From: Streptococcus oralis
GTDB taxonomy: Bacteria; Bacillota; Bacilli; Lactobacillales; Streptococcaceae
Length of the DNA: 64,000 nucleotides
Assembly (NCBI RefSeq): GCF_021497885.1
Contig: NZ_CP046523.1
Location: 1,283,501-1,347,500, forward strand
Direction of reading: 5' to 3'
Positions 57,702-64,000 of this stretch are shown piece by piece. The notes under the pieces are model-generated. The model made no database searches. It was not told where the DNA came from and was given only the letters and a program-made list of their open reading frames with translations. How positions within the stretch are numbered: the first letter of the stretch is position 1; each line of letters begins with the position of its first letter. Position numbers and translations under genes: made by a program.

Positions 57702-57734
57702 AATGCCTACTCCATTTCTTCTAAAAATGAGGTC

Positions 57735-58469
57735 TTACAAAACCTTACTCAAAAAATCCTTGGTCCGTTGTTCTTGGGTCTGGTCAAAAATCTCCTCTGG
57801 CCTTCCATCTTCGACAATAACTCCATCCGCCATAAAGATGACACGGTCTGCCACCTCACGCGCAAAGCCCATTTCATGAGTCACAATCACCATGGTCATC
57901 CCCGACTTAGCAAGGTCTTGCATAACAGCTAGAACTTCGCCAACCATCTCAGGGTCTAGAGCTGAAGTCGGCTCATCAAAGAGCAAAACATCGGGCTCCA
58001 TAGCCAAACCACGCGCAATAGCAATCCGTTGTTGCTGGCCACCTGACAAACTCTGCGGATAGGCCTTTGCCTTATCTGGTAGACCAACTTTTTCTAGCAG
58101 TTCTTGGGCTCTTTTCTCCGCTACTTCCTTGCTTTCTCCTTTGGTTTTTATTGGTGACAAGGTGATATTTTCCATCACCGTCATATTGGGAAAGAGGTTA
58201 AATTGTTGGAATACCATGCCCATCTTTTCACGCATAGCAAAAAGATCATTCTTCTTATCCGTAATATCGACTCCTTCAAAGATAACCTTTCCCTTACTTG
58301 CTTCCTCGAGAAGATTCATCGAACGAAGGAGAGTTGATTTCCCGCTCCCTGACGGACCGATAATTACCACAACTTCTCCTCGTTTAATCTCAAGGTCAAT
58401 CCCTTTCAAGACTTCATTCTTCCCAAAAGACTTATGCAAGCCTTCGATTTTTATCAAGGTTTCTGTCAT
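57735..58469 (-). CDS. Polar amino-acid ABC transporter ATPase
   Basis: 244 aa GlnQ-type ATPase. Walker [10 protein letters not shown], signature [15 protein letters not shown], Walker [14 protein letters not shown], switch His in IVTHEMGF. Overlaps the permease gene by 1 bp. Again no binding-protein gene alongside. Substrate is probably a polar amino acid; glutamine or glutamate is the default guess. Confidence 0.9.
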   Translation of the reverse strand: MTETLIKIEGLHKSFGKNEVLKGIDLEIKRGEVVVIIGPSGSGKSTLLRSMNLLEEASKGKVIFEGVDITDKKNDLFAMREKMGMVFQQFNLFPNMTVMENITLSPIKTKGESKEVAEKRAQELLEKVGLPDKAKAYPQSLSGGQQQRIAIARGLAMEPDVLLFDEPTSALDPEMVGEVLAVMQDLAKSGMTMVIVTHEMGFAREVADRVIFMADGVIVEDGRPEEIFDQTQEQRTKDFLSKVL

Positions 58470-59152
58470 TATTTCTTGTCTCCTTGTCCAATGTAATTTT
58501 CAAATGCCTTCAAAGCCACTGTCAAAACAGAAGTCATAATCAAGTAATAAAAGGCTGCAAATAAGAGAGGCGTTAAAGGTAGATAGGTTGTCGTTGCTAC
58601 CGTCGTAGCTCCATTCCAAAGTTCCATGACTCCGATTGTTGACAAAAGCGAACTATCCTTGATAATGGTGATAAATTCATTTCCCAATGCTGGTAAAATA
58701 TTCTTGATTGCCTGTGGCAAAATAACATAACGCATAGCATTTTTAGGACGAATACCCAAGGAATAAGCTGCCTCTAACTGCCCTTTAGGAACTGCATTGA
58801 TCCCTGCACGAACGGTTTCAGACACATAGGCACCACTATTCATCGAGATAATCAGAATACCTGGAATTAAACGGGAAAGGTCCACACCTAAAATCCCTAC
58901 TTGAATAGTGGGCGCATCGATATGCATGAGGGCAAATGCAATCATGATTTGCACCATCATCGGTGTTCCTCGGAAAATCCATACATAGATATTCGCAAAC
59001 CAGACAAGAGGTTTAAAACGTGAGCGTTGAGTAAAGGCCAATAAGACACCTAGAATGGTACCGAAAAAGACTACCAGAATTGAAATCACTACAGTGATAA
59101 GAGCTCCGTAATTAAAATAAGGTAAATACTTTGGTAAAAAGGAAAAATTCAT
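58469..59152 (-). CDS. Polar amino-acid ABC transporter permease
   Basis: 227 aa, about five helices. [14 protein letters not shown] and [22 protein letters not shown] are the GlnP/HisM family blocks, the second being the ATPase contact. Unlike GlnPQ fusions of lactic bacteria, it has no fused binding domain. First gene of the unit, with a clear promoter. Confidence 0.88.
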   Translation of the reverse strand: MNFSFLPKYLPYFNYGALITVVISILVVFFGTILGVLLAFTQRSRFKPLVWFANIYVWIFRGTPMMVQIMIAFALMHIDAPTIQVGILGVDLSRLIPGILIISMNSGAYVSETVRAGINAVPKGQLEAAYSLGIRPKNAMRYVILPQAIKNILPALGNEFITIIKDSSLLSTIGVMELWNGATTVATTTYLPLTPLLFAAFYYLIMTSVLTVALKAFENYIGQGDKK

Positions 59153-59185
59153 ATAAACTCAGCTTTCTAAACATTAGATTGTATG

Positions 59186-59214
59186 ATTATAACATATCTT
59201 GAATTAAAATTCAA
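59186..59214 (-). promoter_or_regulatory. Promoter of the second amino-acid ABC unit
   Basis: Minus strand TTGAAT (59209-59214), 17-nt spacer ending TGT, TATAAT (59186-59191). Confidence 0.8.
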
Positions 59215-59303
59215 TATTTTTTCACTGATTTTCACCAATAATTTTATGCAAAAGAGAAATAGTGAGAAATCTTAGTTTTTTCTAGTCAAGTCCCCGTGGT
59301 TTA

Positions 59304-59312
59304 TGGTAAAAT
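59304..59312 (+). promoter_or_regulatory. Extended -10 promoter of the DUF1797 gene
   Basis: TGG-TAAAAT (hexamer 59307-59312) with a weak -35. Unlike the leaderless set, 30 nt and a GGAGG separate it from the ATG. Confidence 0.55.
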
Positions 59313-59342
59313 AGTAACGATAAGAAATGGAGGAGAATCATA

Positions 59343-59573
59343 ATGGAATCACATTTGGTTAGAATCATCAACCGCCTAGAAGCTATGACAAAAGATGGCG
59401 GAAATCTAAAACGTAATTTTGAACGTGAAGGAGTTGTTGTTGCAGAAGTTGCATACAGCTATGACGAAGAAAATGGATCACTCTTCACCCTTCGCGATGT
59501 TGAAGCGCGTGAAACCTATACCTTTGATAGCATTGATTTGATTGCAATGGAGATCTACGAACTCCTTTACTAA
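59343..59573 (+). CDS. DUF1797 family protein
   Basis: 76 aa, mixed alpha/beta, no membrane segment: LVRIINRLEAMTKDGGN and FEREGVVVAEVAYSYDEE followed by RDVEARETYTFDSIDLIAMEI. Matches the small DUF1797 (YkuJ-like) proteins. Starts after GGAGG. Function unknown; transcribed toward clpE but closed by its own hairpin. Confidence 0.82.
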   Translation: MESHLVRIINRLEAMTKDGGNLKRNFEREGVVVAEVAYSYDEENGSLFTLRDVEARETYTFDSIDLIAMEIYELLY

Positions 59574-59609
59574 TAAAAAAGCAGCAGGGAAAACCTGACT
59601 GATGAACGA

Positions 59610-59643
59610 GAATCCTTTTTGTCACCACAAATGGGATTTTTTC
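59610..59643 (+). terminator. Terminator of the DUF1797 gene
   Basis: AATCCTTTTTGT, loop CACC, ACAAATGGGATT (two mismatches) followed by TTTTTTC. Confidence 0.6.
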
Positions 59644-59711
59644 TTACCTTCAAGTCGCTTAATTCTCCATAAATCCCTCTTTTAAAAACGATCACTTCCC
59701 AATCTTTTTAC

Positions 59712-59739
59712 TTGCTTTACACCTTAATCATGCTATAAT
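59712..59739 (+). promoter_or_regulatory. clpE promoter
   Basis: TTGCTT (59712-59717), 16-nt spacer ending TGC, TATAAT (59734-59739). Confidence 0.7.
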
Positions 59740-59752
59740 GAGAGTATAAAAC

Positions 59753-59769
59753 TTTGACTATTCTTGACC
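59753..59769 (+). promoter_or_regulatory. CtsR operator in the clpE leader
   Basis: TTTGACT (59753-59759), three bases, CTTGACC (59763-59769): the CtsR heptad repeat with one mismatch in the second half. It lies just after the expected transcription start, so CtsR would block elongation or initiation. Confidence 0.75.
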
Positions 59770-59810
59770 TTTTTCTTAGACCAAGAATAAGAATGAAATG
59801 AGGTAGATGT

Positions 59811-62069
59811 ATGCTCTGTCAAAACTGTAAAATTAACGACTCAACAATTCATCTGTATACCAATATCAATGGACAGCAAAAGCAAATTGATCTCTGTCAA
59901 AATTGCTATAAAATTATCAAAACAGACCCAAACAATACCCTCTTTAAAGGAATGACTGACCTAAACAATCGTGACTTTGATCCTTTCGGAGACTTTTTCA
60001 ATGATTTGAACAATTTCAGACCTTCTTCTAATAACATCCCTCCCACTCAATCAGGTGATGGTCACGGTGGAAATGGGGGTTATGGACTTCAAAACCGCGG
60101 TCCACTTCAAACACCTCCTAGCCAAGAAAGAGGACTCCTAGAGGAATATGGTATCAACATAACTGAGATTGCCCGTCGTGGGGATATTGACCCTGTTATC
60201 GGTCGAGATGAGGAGATTATCCGTGTTATCGAAATCCTCAACCGTCGAACAAAAAACAATCCTGTCCTCATCGGAGAACCAGGTGTTGGTAAAACAGCCG
60301 TTGTCGAAGGTCTGGCTCAAAAAATTGTCGATGGCGATGTTCCCCATAAACTCCAAGGTAAGCAAGTTATCCGTTTGGATGTGGTCAGTCTAGTTCAAGG
60401 AACAGGTATTCGAGGTCAATTTGAAGAGCGTATGCAAAAGCTCATGGAAGAAATCCGCAAACGCGAGGACATCATTCTCTTTATCGATGAAATCCATGAA
60501 ATTGTTGGTGCAGGATCTGCTGGCGATGGCAATATGGATGCAGGAAATATCCTCAAACCTGCCCTTGCCCGTGGTGAATTGCAACTGGTCGGTGCCACTA
60601 CTCTCAATGAATACCGTATCATTGAAAAAGATGCTGCTCTAGAGCGCCGTATGCAGCCTGTCAAGGTAGATGAGCCAACTGTTGAAGAAACCATTACTAT
60701 CCTCAAAGGGATTCAAAAGAAATACGAAGACTACCATCATGTCAAGTACACAGACGCTGCTATCGAAGCTGCTGCAAATCTTTCCAACCGCTATATCCAA
60801 GACCGCTTCTTGCCAGACAAGGCTATTGACCTGTTGGATGAAGCTGGTTCTAAGATGAATCTGACACTGAACTTTGTTGATCCTAAAGTGATTGACCAGC
60901 GTTTAATTGAAGCTGAGAATCTCAAGGCTCAGGCTACACGAGAGGAAGACTTTGAAAAGGCTGCTTATTTCCGTGATCAGATTGCCAAGTACAAGGAAAT
61001 GCAAAAGAACAAGGTGACCGATCAGGATACTCCTATCATCAGTGAGAAAACCATTGAACATATCATTGAGCAGAAAACCAATATCCCTGTTGGAGAACTC
61101 AAAGAAAAGGAACAATCTCAGCTTATCCATCTAGCAGACGACCTCAAAACTCATGTCATTGGTCAAGATGAAGCTGTCGATAAGATTGCCAAAGCCATCC
61201 GTCGTAATCGTGTTGGACTTGGAACTCCTAACCGGCCAATCGGAAGCTTCCTTTTTGTCGGACCAACTGGTGTCGGTAAAACAGAACTTTCCAAACAACT
61301 AGCCATTGAACTTTTTGGTTCTGCTGATAGCATGATTCGCTTTGATATGAGTGAATACATGGAAAAACACAGCGTGGCTAAATTAGTCGGTGCCCCTCCA
61401 GGTTATGTCGGCTACGATGAAGCTGGGCAGCTGACTGAAAAAGTTCGTCGCAATCCTTACTCTCTCATCCTTCTCGATGAAGTCGAAAAAGCCCATCCAG
61501 ATGTCATGCACATGTTCCTTCAAGTCTTGGACGATGGTCGTTTGACAGATGGGCAAGGACGAACAGTTAGCTTTAAGGATGCTATCATTATCATGACCTC
61601 AAATGCGGGTACTGGTAAGGTCGAAGCCAGCGTTGGTTTTGGAGCTGCTCGTGAAGGTCGAACCAACTCTGTTCTCGGTGAACTCGGCAACTTCTTTAGC
61701 CCTGAATTTATGAACCGTTTTGACGGCATCATCGAGTTCAAAGCTCTCAGCAAGGACAACCTTCTCCAAATCGTCGAACTCATGCTAGCAGATGTCAACA
61801 AACGCCTCTCTAGCAACAATATCCACCTCGATGTGACAGACAAGGTCAAGGAAAAGTTGGTTGACTTGGGATATGATCCAAAAATGGGGGCACGCCCACT
61901 CCGCCGTACCATTCAAGACCATATCGAGGATGCCATCACTGACTTCTACCTTGAAAATCCAAGTGAGAAAGACCTCAAGGCAGTTATGACAAGCAATGGT
62001 AAGATTCAAATCAAATCTGCCAAAAAAACTGAAAAAACAGAAGAGATTGCTTCTGAAAAAGAAGAATAA
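59811..62069 (+). CDS. clpE: Clp ATPase ClpE
   Basis: 752 aa HSP100 unfoldase that works with ClpP on damaged proteins. The N-terminal zinc finger (C3, C6, C29, C32) marks ClpE against ClpC. AAA-1 with Walker [10 protein letters not shown] (K161), a UVR-type linker ([20 protein letters not shown]), AAA-2 with GPTGVGKTE (K490), and the ClpB-D2-small C-terminal domain. A CtsR operator lies upstream, so heat and stress induction is expected. Starts after GAGGTAG. Confidence 0.97.
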   Translation: MLCQNCKINDSTIHLYTNINGQQKQIDLCQNCYKIIKTDPNNTLFKGMTDLNNRDFDPFGDFFNDLNNFRPSSNNIPPTQSGDGHGGNGGYGLQNRGPLQTPPSQERGLLEEYGINITEIARRGDIDPVIGRDEEIIRVIEILNRRTKNNPVLIGEPGVGKTAVVEGLAQKIVDGDVPHKLQGKQVIRLDVVSLVQGTGIRGQFEERMQKLMEEIRKREDIILFIDEIHEIVGAGSAGDGNMDAGNILKPALARGELQLVGATTLNEYRIIEKDAALERRMQPVKVDEPTVEETITILKGIQKKYEDYHHVKYTDAAIEAAANLSNRYIQDRFLPDKAIDLLDEAGSKMNLTLNFVDPKVIDQRLIEAENLKAQATREEDFEKAAYFRDQIAKYKEMQKNKVTDQDTPIISEKTIEHIIEQKTNIPVGELKEKEQSQLIHLADDLKTHVIGQDEAVDKIAKAIRRNRVGLGTPNRPIGSFLFVGPTGVGKTELSKQLAIELFGSADSMIRFDMSEYMEKHSVAKLVGAPPGYVGYDEAGQLTEKVRRNPYSLILLDEVEKAHPDVMHMFLQVLDDGRLTDGQGRTVSFKDAIIIMTSNAGTGKVEASVGFGAAREGRTNSVLGELGNFFSPEFMNRFDGIIEFKALSKDNLLQIVELMLADVNKRLSSNNIHLDVTDKVKEKLVDLGYDPKMGARPLRRTIQDHIEDAITDFYLENPSEKDLKAVMTSNGKIQIKSAKKTEKTEEIASEKEE

Positions 62070-62081
62070 AACGATCTAACA

Positions 62082-62117
62082 GGTGCAGGAAGTCCATCAA
62101 TTTCTGCACCTTTTTTT
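62082..62117 (+). terminator. clpE terminator
   Basis: GGTGCAG (62082-62088), 15-nt loop, CTGCACC (62104-62110), then TTTTTTT. Confidence 0.85.
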
Positions 62118-62137
62118 ACTAAAATAACTGTTTATTC

Positions 62138-62166
62138 TTGACAGCTAGCCCCTCGTCCATTATGAT
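62138..62166 (+). promoter_or_regulatory. Promoter of the Nudix gene
   Basis: Consensus TTGACA (62138-62143), 17-nt spacer, TATGAT (62161-62166). Confidence 0.85.
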
Positions 62167-62200
62167 AATAATAAAGATACTAGAGAATGAGGAAAATGCA

Positions 62201-62653
62201 ATGGCAAACCCAACTTTTGGTGATAAAAAAGAGAATGTGACCTACCAGCCCCGCTATGGTGTTTACGCAGTTATTCCTGATCCTGAAAAAAAACAAATTG
62301 TCTTAGTTCAAGCTCCCAATGGTGCTTGGTTCTTGCCAGGCGGAGAAATTGAAACAGGTGAAGACCATCAAGAAGCACTGAAGAGAGAACTAATCGAAGA
62401 ACTTGGCTTTACAGCTGAAATCGGAACCTATTACGGACAAGCTGATGAGTATTTTTACTCTCGTCACCGTGATACCTACTACTACAATCCAGCTTATCTC
62501 TATGAAGCCACTTCTTTCCAAGAAGTACAAAAACCATTAGAAGATTTTAATCATATTGCTTGGTTTCCTATTGATGAAGCAATTGAAAAACTCAAACGTG
62601 GTAGCCATAAATGGGGAATAGAAGCTTGGAAAATTCAGCATAGAATTGACTAA
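62201..62653 (+). CDS. Nudix hydrolase
   Basis: 150 aa. The Nudix box is complete: GGEIETGEDHQEALKRELIE then ELGF, with its RE..EE metal site. Hydrolyses a nucleoside diphosphate linked to another group (MutT-like, Ap4A or similar); substrate not predictable. The start at 62201 is required because the longer frame from 62138 begins inside the promoter; GAGGAAAATGCA precedes this ATG. Confidence 0.9.
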   Translation: MANPTFGDKKENVTYQPRYGVYAVIPDPEKKQIVLVQAPNGAWFLPGGEIETGEDHQEALKRELIEELGFTAEIGTYYGQADEYFYSRHRDTYYYNPAYLYEATSFQEVQKPLEDFNHIAWFPIDEAIEKLKRGSHKWGIEAWKIQHRID

Positions 62654-62676
62654 AATACACGATTTTATCCAAAAAG

Positions 62677-62685
62677 TGCTATAAT
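62677..62685 (+). promoter_or_regulatory. Extended -10 promoter of the DUF1827 gene
   Basis: TGC-TATAAT (hexamer 62680-62685), with no good -35. A CGGAGGA ribosome site follows, so this one has a normal leader. Confidence 0.6.
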
Positions 62686-62711
62686 AGAGTTAGAAAATCG
62701 GAGGAACTATT

Positions 62712-63011
62712 ATGAAGCTTATCAACACGACTAATTCACACTCGCAACTTGTTAAAAGCCAATTAGAAAGTACTGACGCAACTCTTGTTGAGGTCTATTC
62801 TGCTGGAAACACAGATGTGATTTTCACACAAGCTCCGCTTCACTATGAAATCCTCATTTCCAACAAACACCGCGCTATTCGTGAACCAGAAATCGAAACC
62901 ATTCAAGATTTCTTTATGAAGCGTAAGATTGATAAACAAAAAATCGATGAAGCCAATATCAAGACACTTTATTCAGATAAATTGATTGAAATTTCTATTC
63001 CTACAAAATAA
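62712..63011 (+). CDS. DUF1827 family protein
   Basis: 99 aa, soluble, mixed alpha/beta: KLINTTNSHSQLVKSQLEST, DVIFTQAPLHYEILISNKHR and a helical end with FFMKRKIDKQKIDEANI. Restricted to lactic streptococci and relatives as far as I know. No motif that gives a function. Confidence 0.82.
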   Translation: MKLINTTNSHSQLVKSQLESTDATLVEVYSAGNTDVIFTQAPLHYEILISNKHRAIREPEIETIQDFFMKRKIDKQKIDEANIKTLYSDKLIEISIPTK

Positions 63012-63012
63012 G

Positions 63013-63040
63013 AAAGCCAGCTCTAAGCTGGTTTTCTTTT
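63013..63040 (+). terminator. Terminator of the DUF1827 gene
   Basis: AAAGCCAGCT, loop CTA, AGCTGGTTTT (one G-U), then CTTTT. Confidence 0.8.
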
Positions 63041-63043
63041 GCA

Positions 63044-63073
63044 AAAAAGCTTGGTAATGTTACCAAGCTTTTT
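63044..63073 (-). terminator. metK terminator
   Basis: AAAAAGCTTGGTA, 4-nt loop, TACCAAGCTTTTT: perfect 13-bp arms, 4 bp after the metK stop. Confidence 0.88.
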
Positions 63074-63077
63074 CATT

Positions 63078-64000
63078 TTATTTCACAGCTTCTTTCAAAG
63101 CATCTACCTTATCCAAACGTTCCCACGGAAGGTCAATATCTGTACGTCCCATGTGTCCATAAGCCGCTGTTTGACGGTAAATTGGCCGTTTGAGATCAAG
63201 CATTTGGATAATTCCTGCTGGGCGAAGATCAAAGATTTGACGCGCCGCTTTTTCAAGCTTGCTTTCAGCTACTGTTCCTGTACCAAAAGTATCGATACGA
63301 ACAGAAACAGGCTGGGCAACACCGATAGCGTAGGCCAATTGCACTTCTGCCTTCTTAGCAAGACCTGCTGCAACGATATTCTTGGCAATGTAGCGAGCTG
63401 CATATGACGCAGAACGGTCCACCTTCGTCGCATCCTTACCAGAGAAGGCACCACCACCATGGCGAGAGTAGCCACCATACGTATCCACGATGATCTTACG
63501 ACCAGTCAAACCTGAGTCTCCTTGAGGTCCACCGATTACGAAGCGACCAGTTGGATTGATGAAGAATTTTGTCTGTTCATCCAAGTAAGAAGCTGGAATT
63601 ACTTCTTTGATAACCTTGTTAATCACATCATTGTGAATTTGTTCATTGCTAACTTCTGGGTCGTGCTGAGTTGAAATAACGACTGTGTCCACACGTACTG
63701 GACGGTCATTTTCATCATACTCAACTGTAACTTGCGATTTGGCATCTGGACGCAGATAGCTGATTTCACCCGACTTACGAAGTTCTGCTAAACGACGAAC
63801 CAACTTGTGGCTGAGTGAAATTGGCAATGGCATGAGCTCTTCTGTTTCGTCCACTGCAAATCCAAACATAAGACCTTGATCTCCAGCTCCAATCAAATCA
63901 AGCGGATCTTGATCTGCATTTCCACGGACTTCCAAGGCTTCGTTAACACCTTGGGCGATATCCGGTGACTGCTCAACAAGTGATGGATGAACTCCAACTG
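63078..64000 (-). CDS. metK: S-adenosylmethionine synthetase, 5' end outside the window
   Basis: The C-terminal 307 codons of MetK, which makes SAM from methionine and ATP. Visible: [55 protein letters not shown] loop (here [19 protein letters not shown]) and the C-terminal DLPWERLD. The frame is open to the right edge ([15 protein letters not shown] precedes the first in-window Met-like codon), so a shorter start at 63935 is not real. Confidence 0.96.
   Translation of the reverse strand, partial: VGVHPSLVEQSPDIAQGVNEALEVRGNADQDPLDLIGAGDQGLMFGFAVDETEELMPLPISLSHKLVRRLAELRKSGEISYLRPDAKSQVTVEYDENDRPVRVDTVVISTQHDPEVSNEQIHNDVINKVIKEVIPASYLDEQTKFFINPTGRFVIGGPQGDSGLTGRKIIVDTYGGYSRHGGGAFSGKDATKVDRSASYAARYIAKNIVAAGLAKKAEVQLAYAIGVAQPVSVRIDTFGTGTVAESKLEKAARQIFDLRPAGIIQMLDLKRPIYRQTAAYGHMGRTDIDLPWERLDKVDALKEAVK

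Noticed and set aside
62138..62200. Longer Nudix protein beginning at 62138
   Set aside because: The codons cover the TTGACA and TATGAT of the promoter, so they cannot be in the message.
63078..63935. MetK as a complete gene starting at 63935
   Set aside because: The frame stays open and MetK-like to the window edge, so the gene is cut by the window.

Overview
The window reads as chromosomal DNA of a mitis-group Streptococcus (S. mitis, S. oralis or S. pneumoniae-like). The grounds are the tmRNA tag (ending KNNTSYALAA), PgdA whose length and metal/catalytic residue numbers match the pneumococcal enzyme (463 aa; D275, H326, H330), EzrA, ClpE, FruR-FruK-FruA, two YSIRK/LPXTG surface glycosidases including a BgaA-type beta-galactosidase, and frequent extended -10 promoters. 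I see no prophage, IS element, integrative element or CRISPR array. Species cannot be fixed from this window.

Layout. 1-3.2 kb: 5' end of an esterase gene, thiI with its cysteine desulfurase, and a small membrane protein behind a CiaR-like promoter. 3.3-9.3 kb: ftsK and the fruR-fruK-fruA operon with cre and operator sites. 9.4-10 kb: tRNA-Ser(GGA) and tmRNA, facing each other across a set of terminators. 10-18.8 kb: SGNH hydrolase, Cof-type HAD and CapA-like genes, def, rlmB, trxB, a DUF4059 protein, a cystine-type ABC permease/ATPase pair, Spx-like, methylguanine-DNA methyltransferase and GNAT genes. 18.9-26.5 kb: a DUF1836 regulator with a haemolysin III-like protein, pdxS-pdxT, and a divergent flavin-redox locus (nox against apbE and two FMN reductases). 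26.2-30.6 kb: a DUF896 gene and a glycine T-box operon (GFA-like gene, glyQ, glyS). 30.6-42.7 kb: aldo/keto reductase, pgdA, ezrA, gyrB, a HAD gene, a DJ-1 family gene, rodA, dinG and nnrD. 42.9-55.2 kb: two large LPXTG glycosidases (GH84 and GH2 BgaA). 55.6-64 kb: a HAD gene, folD, a TfoX-like gene, a second amino-acid ABC pair, a DUF1797 gene, clpE, a Nudix gene, a DUF1827 gene and the 3' part of metK.

The most interesting locus is 23.0-26.1 kb. Divergent promoters, each with a catabolite-response element over its -35 region, drive NADH oxidase on one side. On the other side they drive a signal-less ApbE flavin transferase followed by two NAD(P)H:FMN reductase-type proteins. The second reductase carries a PAS-like domain and then a Gly/Ala/Asp-rich tail with two copies of DATSGAS, which fits the ApbE flavinylation motif. 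I infer a cytosolic, sugar-controlled, covalently flavinylated redox system.

Other points of note: five genes (ftsK, rlmB, pgdA, the HAD gene before gyrB, dinG) have an extended -10 so close to the ATG that the mRNA should be leaderless or nearly so. A GFA-like gene, and a short remnant duplicating the glyQ start, sit between the glycine T-box and glyQ. The C-terminal repeats of the two LPXTG glycosidases share an ancestor, and BgaA holds a 51-bp array that looks like a collapsed form of the 111-bp unit in the GH84 gene.
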